Of a stretch of 64,000 nt of DNA, positions 1 to 8,591 are shown piece after piece (the stretch's first letter is position 1; each line of letters starts with the position of its first letter). This DNA comes from Clostridium sp. chh4-2 (lineage in GTDB: Bacteria > Bacillota > Clostridia > Lachnospirales > Lachnospiraceae). The notes beneath the pieces were generated by a model. It made no database searches, was not told the origin of the DNA, and saw only the letters and a program-made list of their open reading frames with translations. Position numbers and translations under genes: made by a program. The stretch covers positions 101,888-165,887 of the forward strand of contig NZ_PKUU01000014.1 in NCBI RefSeq assembly GCF_002899675.1. The letters are read 5' to 3'.

Positions 1-1
1 G

Positions 2-625
2 GGGAAGGTGAGCAGGAGGTTTGATTCTAAGATATTTGCAGGAAATTTATCGGGAATTGAGCTGGCAAAATACTTTGACATTCCGGGATACCGGATGAAT
101 CTGTGCGGTTCCGGGGATACGATTTTTACCGAAGATTTTAAAATGGAATGTTTTCGTGGAAAACATACGAAGCTGGGCGAGTTTGACCGGCCGTCCAATT
201 GGCCGGAGAATCTGCAGAAGGAGAACTTAAAACCGGATGCTATGGCGATGAACCTTGCGGGGAGTTATGAATATCTGTCCTATCTTATAACCCTGCCCTC
301 CGGTTTCCGCATTCTGGTTTGGGGAGGCGGAGCCGATGTGGATGCGGCTATGCACGCAAAAGAGTACCGGCCCGACATCTCAATTGCGCAGCTGCCCAGA
401 GAGAGCACAGATGAAATAGCCTGCTTATATGCGGCGATCGGAGGCAGAGCGATCTTTCCCCACCATCATGATACCTTTTTAGAGATGGGAGAAGAGGGAC
501 TGCTTCGGATCGAAGAAGTTGTGGAAAAGACGAGGCAGAGAGCGCCGGACACCATGGTAATCCGCCCGGAAAAAGGAAAATGGTATCAGATTGTTACAAA
601 AGTAAGCTTATTGGAAGAAGAATAG
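2..625 (+). CDS. MBL-fold metallo-hydrolase, 3' portion (partial)
   Basis: The reading frame is open to the left edge, so only the C-terminal 205 or so residues are present. The visible part resembles the second half of metallo-beta-lactamase-fold hydrolases of the UlaG-like group. A Gly-Asp-Thr turn is followed by short strands and a His (MECFRGKHT), then a late metal-binding-like FPHHHDTF motif near residue 150. The HxHxDH motif of the family is absent and would lie upstream of the window. A GTG at 8 and a TTG at 18 with an AGGAGG just before it are possible starts, but both would give a protein without the first metal motif, so I treat the gene as truncated by the edge. It ends 13 bp before the transporter gene tctC and probably belongs to that operon. 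Substrate unknown. Confidence 0.6.
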   Translation, partial: GKVSRRFDSKIFAGNLSGIELAKYFDIPGYRMNLCGSGDTIFTEDFKMECFRGKHTKLGEFDRPSNWPENLQKENLKPDAMAMNLAGSYEYLSYLITLPSGFRILVWGGGADVDAAMHAKEYRPDISIAQLPRESTDEIACLYAAIGGRAIFPHHHDTFLEMGEEGLLRIEEVVEKTRQRAPDTMVIRPEKGKWYQIVTKVSLLEEE

Positions 626-638
626 GGAGGAAATTAAT

Positions 639-1652
639 ATGAAGAAGATAGTAGTAGCGGCAGCAGCAGGATTGATGGCAGCAGCGCTGGCAGCATGCGG
701 CAGTGCGGGGGCAGGAACAAATGATAAAAAAGATGCGAAGCAGCAGGGAAGCTGGCCAAACAGCACGGTCACTGTGGAAGTTCCGGCATCGGCGGGAGGC
801 GGTACGGACAACTTTACCCGTATTACCACTAATTATCTGCAGAAAACGACAGGACAGGCATTTACCGTAGTAAACGATATTACCGGAAACGGCACCGTTG
901 CATATGAAACGGTGAGGAAGGCGGAACCGGACGGAAATACGCTGATGCAGTACCACTGCACGATGCTGATACAATATTATCAGGGAATTTATGACAAAAA
1001 TCCGGCAGATCCGGCTAACTTCACCGTGATCGGAGAACTGGAAAATGGAGGAGACGGGGATGTGCTGGTGGTTTCTTCAAAAGCTCCGTACAGCACATTG
1101 GAAGAGCTTGTGGAGTATTGCAAGAGTAACCCGGGCGTTGTTTTCGGCAATCAAAACGGAGGGTTTGGACAGCTGGAAACACTGCTGTTTGCAGACAAAG
1201 CCGGAATCGACATTAAATTTGTGGACTCAGGAGCACAGGCGGACACCATCGTGGCATTGTTAGGCGGCAACATCCAATGTTCCTTTATCCAGGCCTCGGC
1301 AGCGGACCAGTATGTGAAATCAGGGGATATGAAGGTTCTGGCAATCTGTAATCAGGAACGGAGTGCCTATTATCCGGATATAGAAACTTTTATAGAAAAT
1401 GGCTATGATGTGGCGCTGCAGACCAGAATGTACTTATTCGGACCGGCCGGCATGGATGAAACGCTGACAGAAAACATTAACGCTGCATTGAAGGGAATGC
1501 AGGACGACGAGGAATGCATAGGACTCAGAGAGAATCTGGCGAACGGCTACACCTGGAAAAATGTGGAAGATTCTGCAAACGACTGGAAATCAGATTCCGA
1601 AATCATTAAGGAGATGTGCCGGCTTGCGGGCTATGACGTGAGCAGTAAATAG
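639..1652 (+). CDS. tctC: Tripartite tricarboxylate transporter substrate-binding lipoprotein (TctC family)
   Basis: This is a 337-residue extracytoplasmic binding protein of the TTT family. It captures a carboxylate (citrate-like or another organic acid) and delivers it to the TctA/TctB membrane subunits. The N-terminus is a lipoprotein signal: KK, a run of Ala/Leu/Val, and the lipobox LAAC with Cys at residue 20, followed by a Gly/Ser/Ala/Lys linker. The body shows the family pattern VPASAGGGTDNFTR near residue 50 and later GGNIQCSF. The ribosome site AGGGAGG lies about 8 bp before the ATG. tctB and tctA follow in the same direction, a standard TTT operon. Specificity cannot be read from sequence; the upstream MBL-fold hydrolase may act on the imported compound (inference). 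Confidence 0.9.
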   Translation: MKKIVVAAAAGLMAAALAACGSAGAGTNDKKDAKQQGSWPNSTVTVEVPASAGGGTDNFTRITTNYLQKTTGQAFTVVNDITGNGTVAYETVRKAEPDGNTLMQYHCTMLIQYYQGIYDKNPADPANFTVIGELENGGDGDVLVVSSKAPYSTLEELVEYCKSNPGVVFGNQNGGFGQLETLLFADKAGIDIKFVDSGAQADTIVALLGGNIQCSFIQASAADQYVKSGDMKVLAICNQERSAYYPDIETFIENGYDVALQTRMYLFGPAGMDETLTENINAALKGMQDDEECIGLRENLANGYTWKNVEDSANDWKSDSEIIKEMCRLAGYDVSSK

Positions 1653-1703
1653 CCGTTTTGTCGATCTGTATGCACCGCTGTAGGCGGAGGAAGGTGAAGA
1701 GAA

Positions 1704-2168
1704 ATGAAAAAGGATAAAAAAATCGGCGTTTCCATGTTGATTCTGGGTGCCTTTCTGCTGGCTGCAACTTTGATGATAAAGATACCGGCGAGCAGCATTA
1801 ATATCGGAGAACCGGGGCCCAGGCTGTTTCCTATGATTGGAACCCTGCTTATATTGGTGAGCAGTATCGGTCTTTTGGTTCAAAAGGCGGAACCGGCAGC
1901 TCCTTTTATGAACCGGGAACAGGCGAAGCGTCTCGTATTTCTTGCAGGACTGTTCGTGTTGTATGCGGCGGCTTTATACCTGGCCGGATTTATAATTGCA
2001 ACGCCGGTCATGCTGTTTGTCAGTATGACAATGTTTGCAGGGAAGAAAAAGCTGCCTCTTTGGATCAAGCTTGTTTACTGCATCGCAATAACTGCAGCGA
2101 TTTATTTTGTGTTTTATAAAGTTCTGGCTCTGGGGCTGCCAAAAGGGCTGATTCGAAAATTATGGTAA
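1704..2168 (+). CDS. tctB: TTT transporter small membrane subunit (TctB family)
   Basis: A 154-residue protein with about four hydrophobic segments (near residues 7-25, 40-56, 72-105 and 112-135), the size and topology of TctB. The stretch GEPGPRLFPMIGTLL near residue 33 matches the family's conserved 'G.gPr.fP...g' region. It is thought to assist the large channel subunit TctA in a secondary, ion-driven transporter. It has its own GGAGGAAGG ribosome site, follows tctC by 51 bp and precedes tctA by 13 bp, so the three are almost certainly co-transcribed. Confidence 0.85.
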   Translation: MKKDKKIGVSMLILGAFLLAATLMIKIPASSINIGEPGPRLFPMIGTLLILVSSIGLLVQKAEPAAPFMNREQAKRLVFLAGLFVLYAAALYLAGFIIATPVMLFVSMTMFAGKKKLPLWIKLVYCIAITAAIYFVFYKVLALGLPKGLIRKLW

Positions 2169-2181
2169 GGAGGAATCTGTC

Positions 2182-3666
2182 ATGAGCGTATTTTTTTCCG
2201 TCTTTCAAACATTGTTTTCCCCGTCATGCCTGGCATTAGTATTTCTGGGAATTGCCATTGGGGTGGTGATGGGAGCGATTCCGGGCCTGGGCGGAGGTCT
2301 GGCCGTGACTTTGGTGCTGCCGCTGACTTATACCATGAATTCGGTTGTGGCCATTGCGTTTTTATGTTCGATCTATGTTGGTGGAACTTCCGGTTCCTTT
2401 ATTGGTTCGGTTCTGATGGGAATTCCGGGAGATGTGTGCTCCGTAGCCACGGTTTACGACGGCTACCAATTCACAAAACAAGGTGATCCCGTAAGGCCAT
2501 TAAGCGCCTGTGTGGTGGCAAATTACATAGGTACGGTTCCAAGCCTGATTCTTGCCATGGTATGCTGTCCCCTCCTTGCCAATGTGGCCGTTAAATTAGG
2601 GCCTTGGGAGTATTTCGGCTTGGGTTTCTGTGCGATCACGCTGATTATCAGCCTGTCTAAAAAGAACATGTGTAAAGGCCTGATGGCAGCAGGACTGGGG
2701 CTGATTGTAAAATGCATCGGAACCGCTCCAATCTGCGGAACACAGCGCTTCGCAGGCGGAAGCTATTATCTGACCGGAGGAATCGGACTGTCCTGCGTGA
2801 TGCTGGGAATATTTGCAGGCAGCACAATCCTTATGGAATATGCGAGAGATGAAAAAGCGGCGGCTTCAGAACTGGTAAAGGTTTCCAGATTCCGCTGGCC
2901 CGGCCGCGATCTGATGAACAATGTGGGGACGATTCTCCAGTCCTGGGGAATCGGCGCAGTTATCGGCTTTCTGCCCGGCATGGGCTCGGCTTTGTCAAAT
3001 GTGGTGGCATATGCGAAGGCGAAAGGGTCATCAAAACATCCGGAAGAATTTGGCAAAGGGTGTATTGACGGCGTAATTGCTCCTGAAGTTGCCAATAATG
3101 CGTCCATAGGCGGGGCTTTAGTGCCCATGATCGCTCTCGGCATTCCAGGTGACGGAAGCACCGCATTGCTTTTGGGAGCGCTGACCGTTCAAGGCGTGGT
3201 GGCCGGCCCTCTGATGCTGAAAAACTATACGAATATCGTATATATGATCTATCTGGCCTGTATTTTTGCGGCAACATGCGTATTGATTTTTGAAATAGTG
3301 GGCATGCCTATTTTCCCAAGTATTTTAAAAATTCCGTATCACTATCTGTATCCGGCCATTCTGGTTCTCGTATTCCTGGGAGCTTATATCAGCACCGGCA
3401 ATATTTTTGCAGTGGTCTGTACGGTTGCAATGGCTTTTGTGGGAGTATTTATGTCCTGGGCGGATCTTCCGCCGACACCGTTTATTCTGGCCTATGTGCT
3501 GGGAGAAACGTTGGAAACGAACCTGCGCCGGGCGCTGAGCTATTCCACAAACGGATGGATGTCTTTCTTTACGAGACCGGTTTCCTGCATGTTCATCGTG
3601 GTTGCGGTCCTCAGCGTGGTAATGCCGTATGTTAAGGCATTTTTCTTGAAAAATAAAAAGGCATAA
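2182..3666 (+). CDS. tctA: TTT transporter large membrane subunit (TctA family)
   Basis: A 494-residue polytopic membrane protein with about 11-12 hydrophobic segments. It contains both halves of the TctA duplicated signature: GAIPGLGGGLAVTLVLPLTY near residue 31 and GFLPGMGSALSN in the second half, plus ALGIPGDGSTALLLGAL. It is the translocating subunit that exchanges a carboxylate for an ion across the cytoplasmic membrane. The length is normal for the family (about 500). It follows tctB by 13 bp behind an AAGGAGG site and is the last gene of the operon. Downstream lie two hairpins that may end the transcript. Confidence 0.92.
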   Translation: MSVFFSVFQTLFSPSCLALVFLGIAIGVVMGAIPGLGGGLAVTLVLPLTYTMNSVVAIAFLCSIYVGGTSGSFIGSVLMGIPGDVCSVATVYDGYQFTKQGDPVRPLSACVVANYIGTVPSLILAMVCCPLLANVAVKLGPWEYFGLGFCAITLIISLSKKNMCKGLMAAGLGLIVKCIGTAPICGTQRFAGGSYYLTGGIGLSCVMLGIFAGSTILMEYARDEKAAASELVKVSRFRWPGRDLMNNVGTILQSWGIGAVIGFLPGMGSALSNVVAYAKAKGSSKHPEEFGKGCIDGVIAPEVANNASIGGALVPMIALGIPGDGSTALLLGALTVQGVVAGPLMLKNYTNIVYMIYLACIFAATCVLIFEIVGMPIFPSILKIPYHYLYPAILVLVFLGAYISTGNIFAVVCTVAMAFVGVFMSWADLPPTPFILAYVLGETLETNLRRALSYSTNGWMSFFTRPVSCMFIVVAVLSVVMPYVKAFFLKNKKA

Positions 3667-3742
3667 ATCCTTTATTGATGCAGAATGATAAAAATAGAAA
3701 TGACGATACTATAAATATAACTGATGACTTCAGAGAGACTGA

Positions 3743-3769
3743 TTGGTTTTAAACAGGTTTAAAAACCAA
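3743..3769. repeat. AT-rich hairpin after tctA
   Basis: A 12-13 bp inverted repeat (TTGGTTTTAAAC against GTTTAAAAACCAA, one bulge) with only two bases between the arms. It lies about 75 bp after the tctA stop and may contribute to transcript ending or RNA stability. There is no clear U-tract. Confidence 0.5.
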
Positions 3770-3772
3770 CAT

Positions 3773-3859
3773 GAAAGATGGGATCAGGGAATTGACCGGG
3801 CTGGAAGGACAAGTGAGTGAGTCCTTCCGGCCCCGGCCAATTCTCCGATCCCATCTTTC
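3773..3859. repeat. 87-bp GC-rich near-perfect palindrome between tctA and nrdA
   Basis: Arms of about 38 bp flank a 10-base loop (AAGTGAGTGA). The left arm starts GAAAGATGGGATC and the right arm ends GATCCCATCTTTC; a few mismatches or bulges lie in the middle. No T-run follows, so it is not a textbook terminator, though it could block RNA decay or polymerase. Its design (long stem, one loop, at the 3' end of an operon) resembles the larger palindromes elsewhere in this window, but its sequence is unrelated. Confidence 0.7.
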
Positions 3860-3912
3860 GCATATGTATATTGTCAAAAAACATACCAATATCTACAAAT
3901 TATAGTTGCGTG

Positions 3913-3928
3913 ACACTATATCTTGTGG
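3913..3928. promoter_or_regulatory. Candidate NrdR box upstream of nrdA
   Basis: ACACTATATCTTGTGG is close to the NrdR-box pattern ACACwATATwTwGTGT known upstream of ribonucleotide reductase operons. A weaker similar stretch (ACCAATATCTACAA, about 3885-3898) lies 29 bp upstream; true NrdR boxes usually come in pairs about 31 bp apart, so the pairing is imperfect. A possible promoter (TTAATA at 3937, 17 bp, TATAAT at 3960) follows directly, so binding here could repress nrdAB. No nrdR gene is in the window. Confidence 0.5.
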
Positions 3929-3986
3929 TATATTGATTAATAACGATAACTAATATCAATATAATGATGCAGGATGGTAATATAGA

Positions 3987-6518
3987 ATGGAAATTGTTAA
4001 GAGAAATGGCCAGACGGAACCTTACATGCCGGAGAAGATACGGAGGGTGATCTCCCTTGCGTTTGCCAGCGTTAATCAGGAATGCGCGAAGGAGGAGATG
4101 GACCGGATCACATCGGCGGCCGAATCCAAAGTTGCGGCGCTGATGGAAAAAGGGGTGCCTCTCCAGGTGGAGATGATTCAGGATCAGGTGGAGAAAACCT
4201 TGATCGAGATGAATTATTATGAGGCGGTAAAAAGCTTTATTTTATACCGCAATGAGCGGAGTAAGGAACGGGATGTCCGTCAGAAGCTGATGGGATATTT
4301 TCCGGGAATGGAGCAGCTGAATACGATTTTTAAGGAGATTCAGAAAGAATTTACGGATCTTACCTATCATTTGGAACATCTTTTGACAAAGGTATGTGCG
4401 TTTCACAAAGAGGGAATGACCAGCAAAGAAAATCTGGGGATTTTAATCCAGGCGTCGGTGGAGCTGACAACTCAGGAAGCTCCTGCCTGGGAGATGATCG
4501 CGGCCAGATTTTTAATGTTTCAGTTTAAACTCAATCTGAAGCCCCAGCTGGACCTGTATCAGATCAGGAAGTTTTATGATAAGATCGTTTACCTGACCGG
4601 AGAAGGACTTTATGGAAATTATATTCTGGAAAATTATACAAAACAGGAAATCGATCGGTACGAAGGATATTTGAATGAAGAAAATAACAATCTGTTTAAT
4701 TATTCAGGACTGGAGCTTTTGCTTGGGAGATATGTGATCCGGGATCATGCAAATGTGCCTTTAGAAACACCACAGGAGATGTTTTTGGGAATTGCCATGC
4801 ATTTGGCGATGAAGGAAAAGGCGGATAGAGATCAGTGGGTTTTGCGTTTCTACCAAATGCTCAGTTCCCTTAAAGTAACCATGGCAACTCCAACCCTTTC
4901 CAATGCCAGAAAGCCTTATCACCAGCTTTCTTCCTGCTTTATCGACACGGTGCCGGACAGCTTGGACGGAATTTACCGCAGCATCGATAATTTTGCAAGA
5001 GTCAGCAAATTCGGAGGCGGAATGGGGCTTTACTTTGGCAAGGTGCGGGCGGCAGGAAGCACCATCCGGGGATTTAAAGGGGCGGCAGGCGGGGTGATCC
5101 GCTGGATTAAGCTGGCCAATGATACTGCTGTGGCTGTGGATCAGCTTGGAGTCCGCCAGGGCGCGGTGGCTGTTTATCTGGACGTATGGCATAAGGATCT
5201 GCCTGAATTTCTGGCTATTCGGACGAATAACGGGGACGACCGGATGAAAGCCCACGATGTATTTCCGGCAGTCTGTTACCCGGATTACTTCTGGAAACAG
5301 GCTAAGGATAATATCGAAGGCAGCTGGTATCTGATGTGCCCTCATGAGATCGAAAGCGTGAAGGGCTATGCGCTGGAAGACTGCTATGGACAGGAATGGG
5401 AGCAGAGATATCTGGACTGCGTGGCAGACCACAGAATTCATAAGCGGGTGATTCCGATTAAGGATATTATACGGCTTGTCATTAAAAGCGCGGTGGAGAC
5501 GGGAACTCCGTTTACATTTAACAGGGATCTTGTGAACCGGGCGAATCCCAATAAACATAAAGGCATGATCTACTGCAGCAATCTCTGCACGGAAATTGCG
5601 CAGAATATGAGCCCGATCAGTTCGGTGGAGCAGCGGGTGGAAACTGTGGACGGGGAAAAGGTAGTGGTTACCGTCACGAAGCCGGGAGATTTTGTGGTGT
5701 GCAACTTAGCCAGCCTTTCTCTTGGAAGAATTGATGTGACAGACGAACGGGAAATCGCTGAGATTACAGCCAGCGCGGTCCGGGCTTTGGACAATGTAAT
5801 CGATCTGAATTTCTTTCCGGTTCCCTATGCGGAAGTGACCAATAAAAGCTATCGTCCCATTGGGCTGGGAGTCAGCGGTTATCATCATATGCTGGCTAAA
5901 AACAGGATTTCCTGGGAGTCGGATGAGCATTTAAAATTTGTGGACAAAGTCTTTGAAGCCATCAACTATGCGGCCATATCGGCCAGCTGTGAGAATGCCA
6001 AGGAGAAAGGGAGCTACAGCCTGTTTCCGGGCAGCGCCTGGCAGACAGGAGAATATTTTGAAGACCGTGGATATACGGATGGAAAATGGAACGGTCTGCG
6101 GGAAAAGGTGATCCGCTGGGGCATGAGAAACGGCTATCTGATGGCAGTTGCTCCCACCAGCAGCACCAGCATCATCGCCGGAACCACCGCGGGGCTGGAC
6201 CCGATTATGAAACGCTATTTCCTGGAAGAAAAGAAAAACGGCCTGATGCCAAGAGTGGCGCCGGATTTATCGCCGTCTACGTTCTGGAAGTATAAAAATG
6301 CCCATTATATCAACCAGGAATGGTCGGTCCGGGCAGGCGGAGTGCGCCAGCGCCATGTGGACCAGGCGCAGAGTATGAATTTATATATTACCAATGAATA
6401 CACGTTCCGTCAGGTGCTGAATCTCTATATTCTGGCCTGGGAATGCGGGGTAAAAACGATTTATTATATCAGGTCTAAGAGCCTGGAGGTGGAGGAATGT
6501 GAAGTATGCTCGAGTTAA
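3987..6518 (+). CDS. nrdA: Ribonucleoside-diphosphate reductase, alpha subunit (class Ia)
   Basis: An 843-residue large subunit that reduces ribonucleoside diphosphates to deoxy forms using a radical supplied by NrdB. Residues 1-95 are an ATP-cone (MEIVKRNGQTEPYMPEKI...), the site of overall activity control by ATP/dATP. The catalytic set is complete: Cys317 (LSSCF), N532-x-C534-x-E536 (NLCTE) carrying the thiyl-radical Cys, Cys572 (VVCNLAS), radical-path tyrosines Y826-Y827, and a C-terminal redox pair Cys838/Cys841 in the last six residues. The terminal pair is spaced CxxC, tighter than in E. coli. nrdB starts 13 bp before this gene ends, so the two are translationally coupled. A NrdR-like box lies upstream. 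Confidence 0.95.
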   Translation: MEIVKRNGQTEPYMPEKIRRVISLAFASVNQECAKEEMDRITSAAESKVAALMEKGVPLQVEMIQDQVEKTLIEMNYYEAVKSFILYRNERSKERDVRQKLMGYFPGMEQLNTIFKEIQKEFTDLTYHLEHLLTKVCAFHKEGMTSKENLGILIQASVELTTQEAPAWEMIAARFLMFQFKLNLKPQLDLYQIRKFYDKIVYLTGEGLYGNYILENYTKQEIDRYEGYLNEENNNLFNYSGLELLLGRYVIRDHANVPLETPQEMFLGIAMHLAMKEKADRDQWVLRFYQMLSSLKVTMATPTLSNARKPYHQLSSCFIDTVPDSLDGIYRSIDNFARVSKFGGGMGLYFGKVRAAGSTIRGFKGAAGGVIRWIKLANDTAVAVDQLGVRQGAVAVYLDVWHKDLPEFLAIRTNNGDDRMKAHDVFPAVCYPDYFWKQAKDNIEGSWYLMCPHEIESVKGYALEDCYGQEWEQRYLDCVADHRIHKRVIPIKDIIRLVIKSAVETGTPFTFNRDLVNRANPNKHKGMIYCSNLCTEIAQNMSPISSVEQRVETVDGEKVVVTVTKPGDFVVCNLASLSLGRIDVTDEREIAEITASAVRALDNVIDLNFFPVPYAEVTNKSYRPIGLGVSGYHHMLAKNRISWESDEHLKFVDKVFEAINYAAISASCENAKEKGSYSLFPGSAWQTGEYFEDRGYTDGKWNGLREKVIRWGMRNGYLMAVAPTSSTSIIAGTTAGLDPIMKRYFLEEKKNGLMPRVAPDLSPSTFWKYKNAHYINQEWSVRAGGVRQRHVDQAQSMNLYITNEYTFRQVLNLYILAWECGVKTIYYIRSKSLEVEECEVCSS

Positions 6519-7549
6519 AGAAAAAACCGCTGTTTAATCCGGATGGAGACATCGATGTGAGAAACAGGAGAATGATCAATGGAAATACCACCAATCTCAA
6601 TGACTTCAACAATATGAAATACAGCTGGGTCAGCGATTGGTACCGCCAGGCCATGAACAATTTCTGGGTGCCGGAAGAGATCAATCTGGGCACGGATGTT
6701 AAGGATTATCCCGGCCTCAGGGAGGAGGAGCGGAGGGCATTTGACAAGATTCTCTCTTTTCTGGTCTTTTTGGACAGCATTCAGACTGCCAATCTGCCTG
6801 CCATCGGAGAATATGTGACTGCCAATGAGATCAACCTCTGCCTGTCCATCCAGACATTCCAGGAGGCGGTTCACAGCCAGAGCTACAGTTACATGCTGGA
6901 CACGATCTGCGAGCCTCAGAAGAGGATGGAGGTACTGTATCAGTGGAAAAATGATCCGTATCTGCTGGAACGGAATACATTCATCGGAAACCTGTACAAT
7001 GAATTTCAGAAAGATAAAAGCCCGGTCACATTTATGAAGACCGTGGTGGCCAACTACATTTTGGAAGGCGTTTATTTCTACAGCGGCTTTATGTTTTTCT
7101 ATAATCTTGGACGAAACCATAAAATGCCGGGTTCCGCCCAGGAAATCAGATACATTAACCGGGATGAAAACACCCATCTGTGGCTGTTTCGAAGCATAAT
7201 TCTGGAACTGAAAAAGGAGGAGCCGGAGTTGTTTACGGATGATCTGATAAATGTTTACCGGGATATGATAAAACAGGGCTGTGAGCAGGAGATAAGCTGG
7301 GGGCATTATGCCATTGGAGACGGAGTTCCGGGACTTAATAAACAGATGATTACGGATTATATTCAGTACTTGGGCAATTTGAGATGCCAGAATCTCGGGT
7401 TTGATCCGATCTATGAAGGCCACGAAGAGGAACCGGCGTCTATGAGCTGGGTGAGTCAGTACAGCAATGCAAATATGATAAAAACGGATTTCTTTGAGGC
7501 CAGGAGTACGGCTTACGCCAAGAGCAGCGCTTTGGTGGACGACTTGTAA
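6506..7549 (+). CDS. nrdB: Ribonucleoside-diphosphate reductase, beta subunit (class Ia/Ib-like)
   Basis: The 347-residue small subunit that houses the diiron centre and the stable tyrosyl radical. By motif alignment the metal ligands are Asp90 (FLDSIQ), Glu120 and His123 (EAVHSQSY), Glu187 (LEG), Glu221 and His224 (RDENTH). The radical tyrosine is Tyr127, seven residues after Glu120 as in E. coli NrdB. All key residues are present, so it looks like a true tyrosyl-radical enzyme rather than a class Ic or degenerate form. The start overlaps nrdA by 13 bp. No nrdI or nrdH is next to it, which fits class Ia better than Ib. Confidence 0.94.
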   Translation: MLELKKKPLFNPDGDIDVRNRRMINGNTTNLNDFNNMKYSWVSDWYRQAMNNFWVPEEINLGTDVKDYPGLREEERRAFDKILSFLVFLDSIQTANLPAIGEYVTANEINLCLSIQTFQEAVHSQSYSYMLDTICEPQKRMEVLYQWKNDPYLLERNTFIGNLYNEFQKDKSPVTFMKTVVANYILEGVYFYSGFMFFYNLGRNHKMPGSAQEIRYINRDENTHLWLFRSIILELKKEEPELFTDDLINVYRDMIKQGCEQEISWGHYAIGDGVPGLNKQMITDYIQYLGNLRCQNLGFDPIYEGHEEEPASMSWVSQYSNANMIKTDFFEARSTAYAKSSALVDDL

Positions 7550-7559
7550 GGTCTTAATG

Positions 7560-7604
7560 AAGGGGAACTGCCTGAGTTTATTTCCGACGGGCGGCTCCCC
7601 TTTT
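7560..7604 (+). terminator. Terminator after nrdB (possibly bidirectional)
   Basis: AGGGGAACTGCC and GGGCGGCTCCCCT form a GC-rich stem with a short loop, followed by TTTT. It lies between the end of nrdB and the converging end of uppP, so it may serve both transcripts. Confidence 0.65.
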
Positions 7605-7650
7605 CGTGATTTTTGGCCGATGAAAAAAGAAGTGCAGAGGTCATGTAAAA

Positions 7651-8484
7651 CTATATCAATGTGAAGTATAACAGGACGATAAGGCCCAGAATGATGCGGT
7701 ACCATCCGAAGAGTTTGAAATTGTGTTTTTGGATATAGGCCATCAGGAATTTTATAACCAGCACGGATACGGCATAGGCTACAGCCATACCGAGGGCAAG
7801 GGTGAGCAGCTCTGCGCTGGTGAAGGAAAAGCCGAATTTGATCAGCTTGATGAAGCTCAGACCGAACATGACGGGGACGGCCAGGAAAAAGGTGAATTCA
7901 GCTGCGGCAGTTCTGGATACTCCGATTAACAGGGCGCCGATTATGGTTGCTCCGGATCGGGAGGTGCCCGGGATAATGGACAGAACCTGAAACAGGCCGA
8001 TGGTAAGGGCGATAGGATAGGTGATGCCGGTTAAGGTATCGACCGATGCCTGCCGGGATCTGTTCCAGTTTTCTATAACGATGAAGGCGATTCCGTAGAC
8101 GATCAGAGCGGCTGAAATCACGGCCGGGGTGTGAAGCCGGGCTTCTATGTAATCGTCGAAAAGGATCGTTACAACGGCTCCGGGAATGCAGGCGGCGGCG
8201 ACTTTAAACCAGAGGGAGAAGATTTCTGCGTTAATGATGGGCTGCGTTTTATTGTGGAATTGAAAAGGAAACATTTTTTCCCAGAACAGAGATACAACGG
8301 CCAGGATTGCGCCGAGCTGGATGAATACGAAAAACATTTCTTTGAAGGAGCCGCTCATATTTAGGTGAATGAACTGGTCGACAAGAAGCATATGTCCGGT
8401 GCTGCTGATGGGGAGCCATTCGGTAATTCCTTCTATGATTCCTAAAAAAATCACTTTTAGTATTTCGATTATATCAAATGACAT
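7651..8484 (-). CDS. uppP: Undecaprenyl-diphosphatase (BacA/UppP family)
   Basis: A 277-residue integral membrane phosphatase with about eight hydrophobic segments. It converts undecaprenyl diphosphate to the monophosphate so that the lipid carrier can be reused in peptidoglycan synthesis; extra copies give bacitracin tolerance. The first catalytic motif is GIIEGITEWLPISSTGHM near residues 16-33 and the second is IPGTSRSGATI near residue 170, both intact. The start is chosen by AAGGAGG about 9 bp upstream of the ATG. It lies downstream of asnB on the same strand, with a perfect 36-bp palindrome between them, so it probably has its own promoter. Confidence 0.93.
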   Translation of the reverse strand: MSFDIIEILKVIFLGIIEGITEWLPISSTGHMLLVDQFIHLNMSGSFKEMFFVFIQLGAILAVVSLFWEKMFPFQFHNKTQPIINAEIFSLWFKVAAACIPGAVVTILFDDYIEARLHTPAVISAALIVYGIAFIVIENWNRSRQASVDTLTGITYPIALTIGLFQVLSIIPGTSRSGATIIGALLIGVSRTAAAEFTFFLAVPVMFGLSFIKLIKFGFSFTSAELLTLALGMAVAYAVSVLVIKFLMAYIQKHNFKLFGWYRIILGLIVLLYFTLI

Positions 8485-8543
8485 TAAGTAAATCCTCCTT
8501 TAAGATAAATTTTATGAAGTAACCGTTATTATTAATTTACATC

Positions 8544-8579
8544 AAGGGTGAAGGCATTTTCGAAAATGCCTTCACCCTT
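8544..8579. repeat. Perfect 36-bp palindrome, copy of a dispersed repeat
   Basis: AAGGGTGAAGGCATTTT, then CG, then the exact reverse complement. The same 36 bases recur at 52245-52280, also preceded by TTACATC, and related units are at 26451-26621 and 44835-44969. On the minus strand it may end the asnB transcript before uppP. Confidence 0.85.
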
Positions 8580-8591
8580 TACTTTAATTAC

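Noticed and set aside
4761..5558. 265-codon minus-strand frame inside nrdA
   Set aside because: It lies fully within nrdA catalytic sequence and has no ribosome site.
6515..7705. 396-codon frame on the minus strand through nrdB
   Set aside because: It is the shadow of nrdB, whose metal and radical residues are all intact on the plus strand; the minus-strand product looks like no protein.
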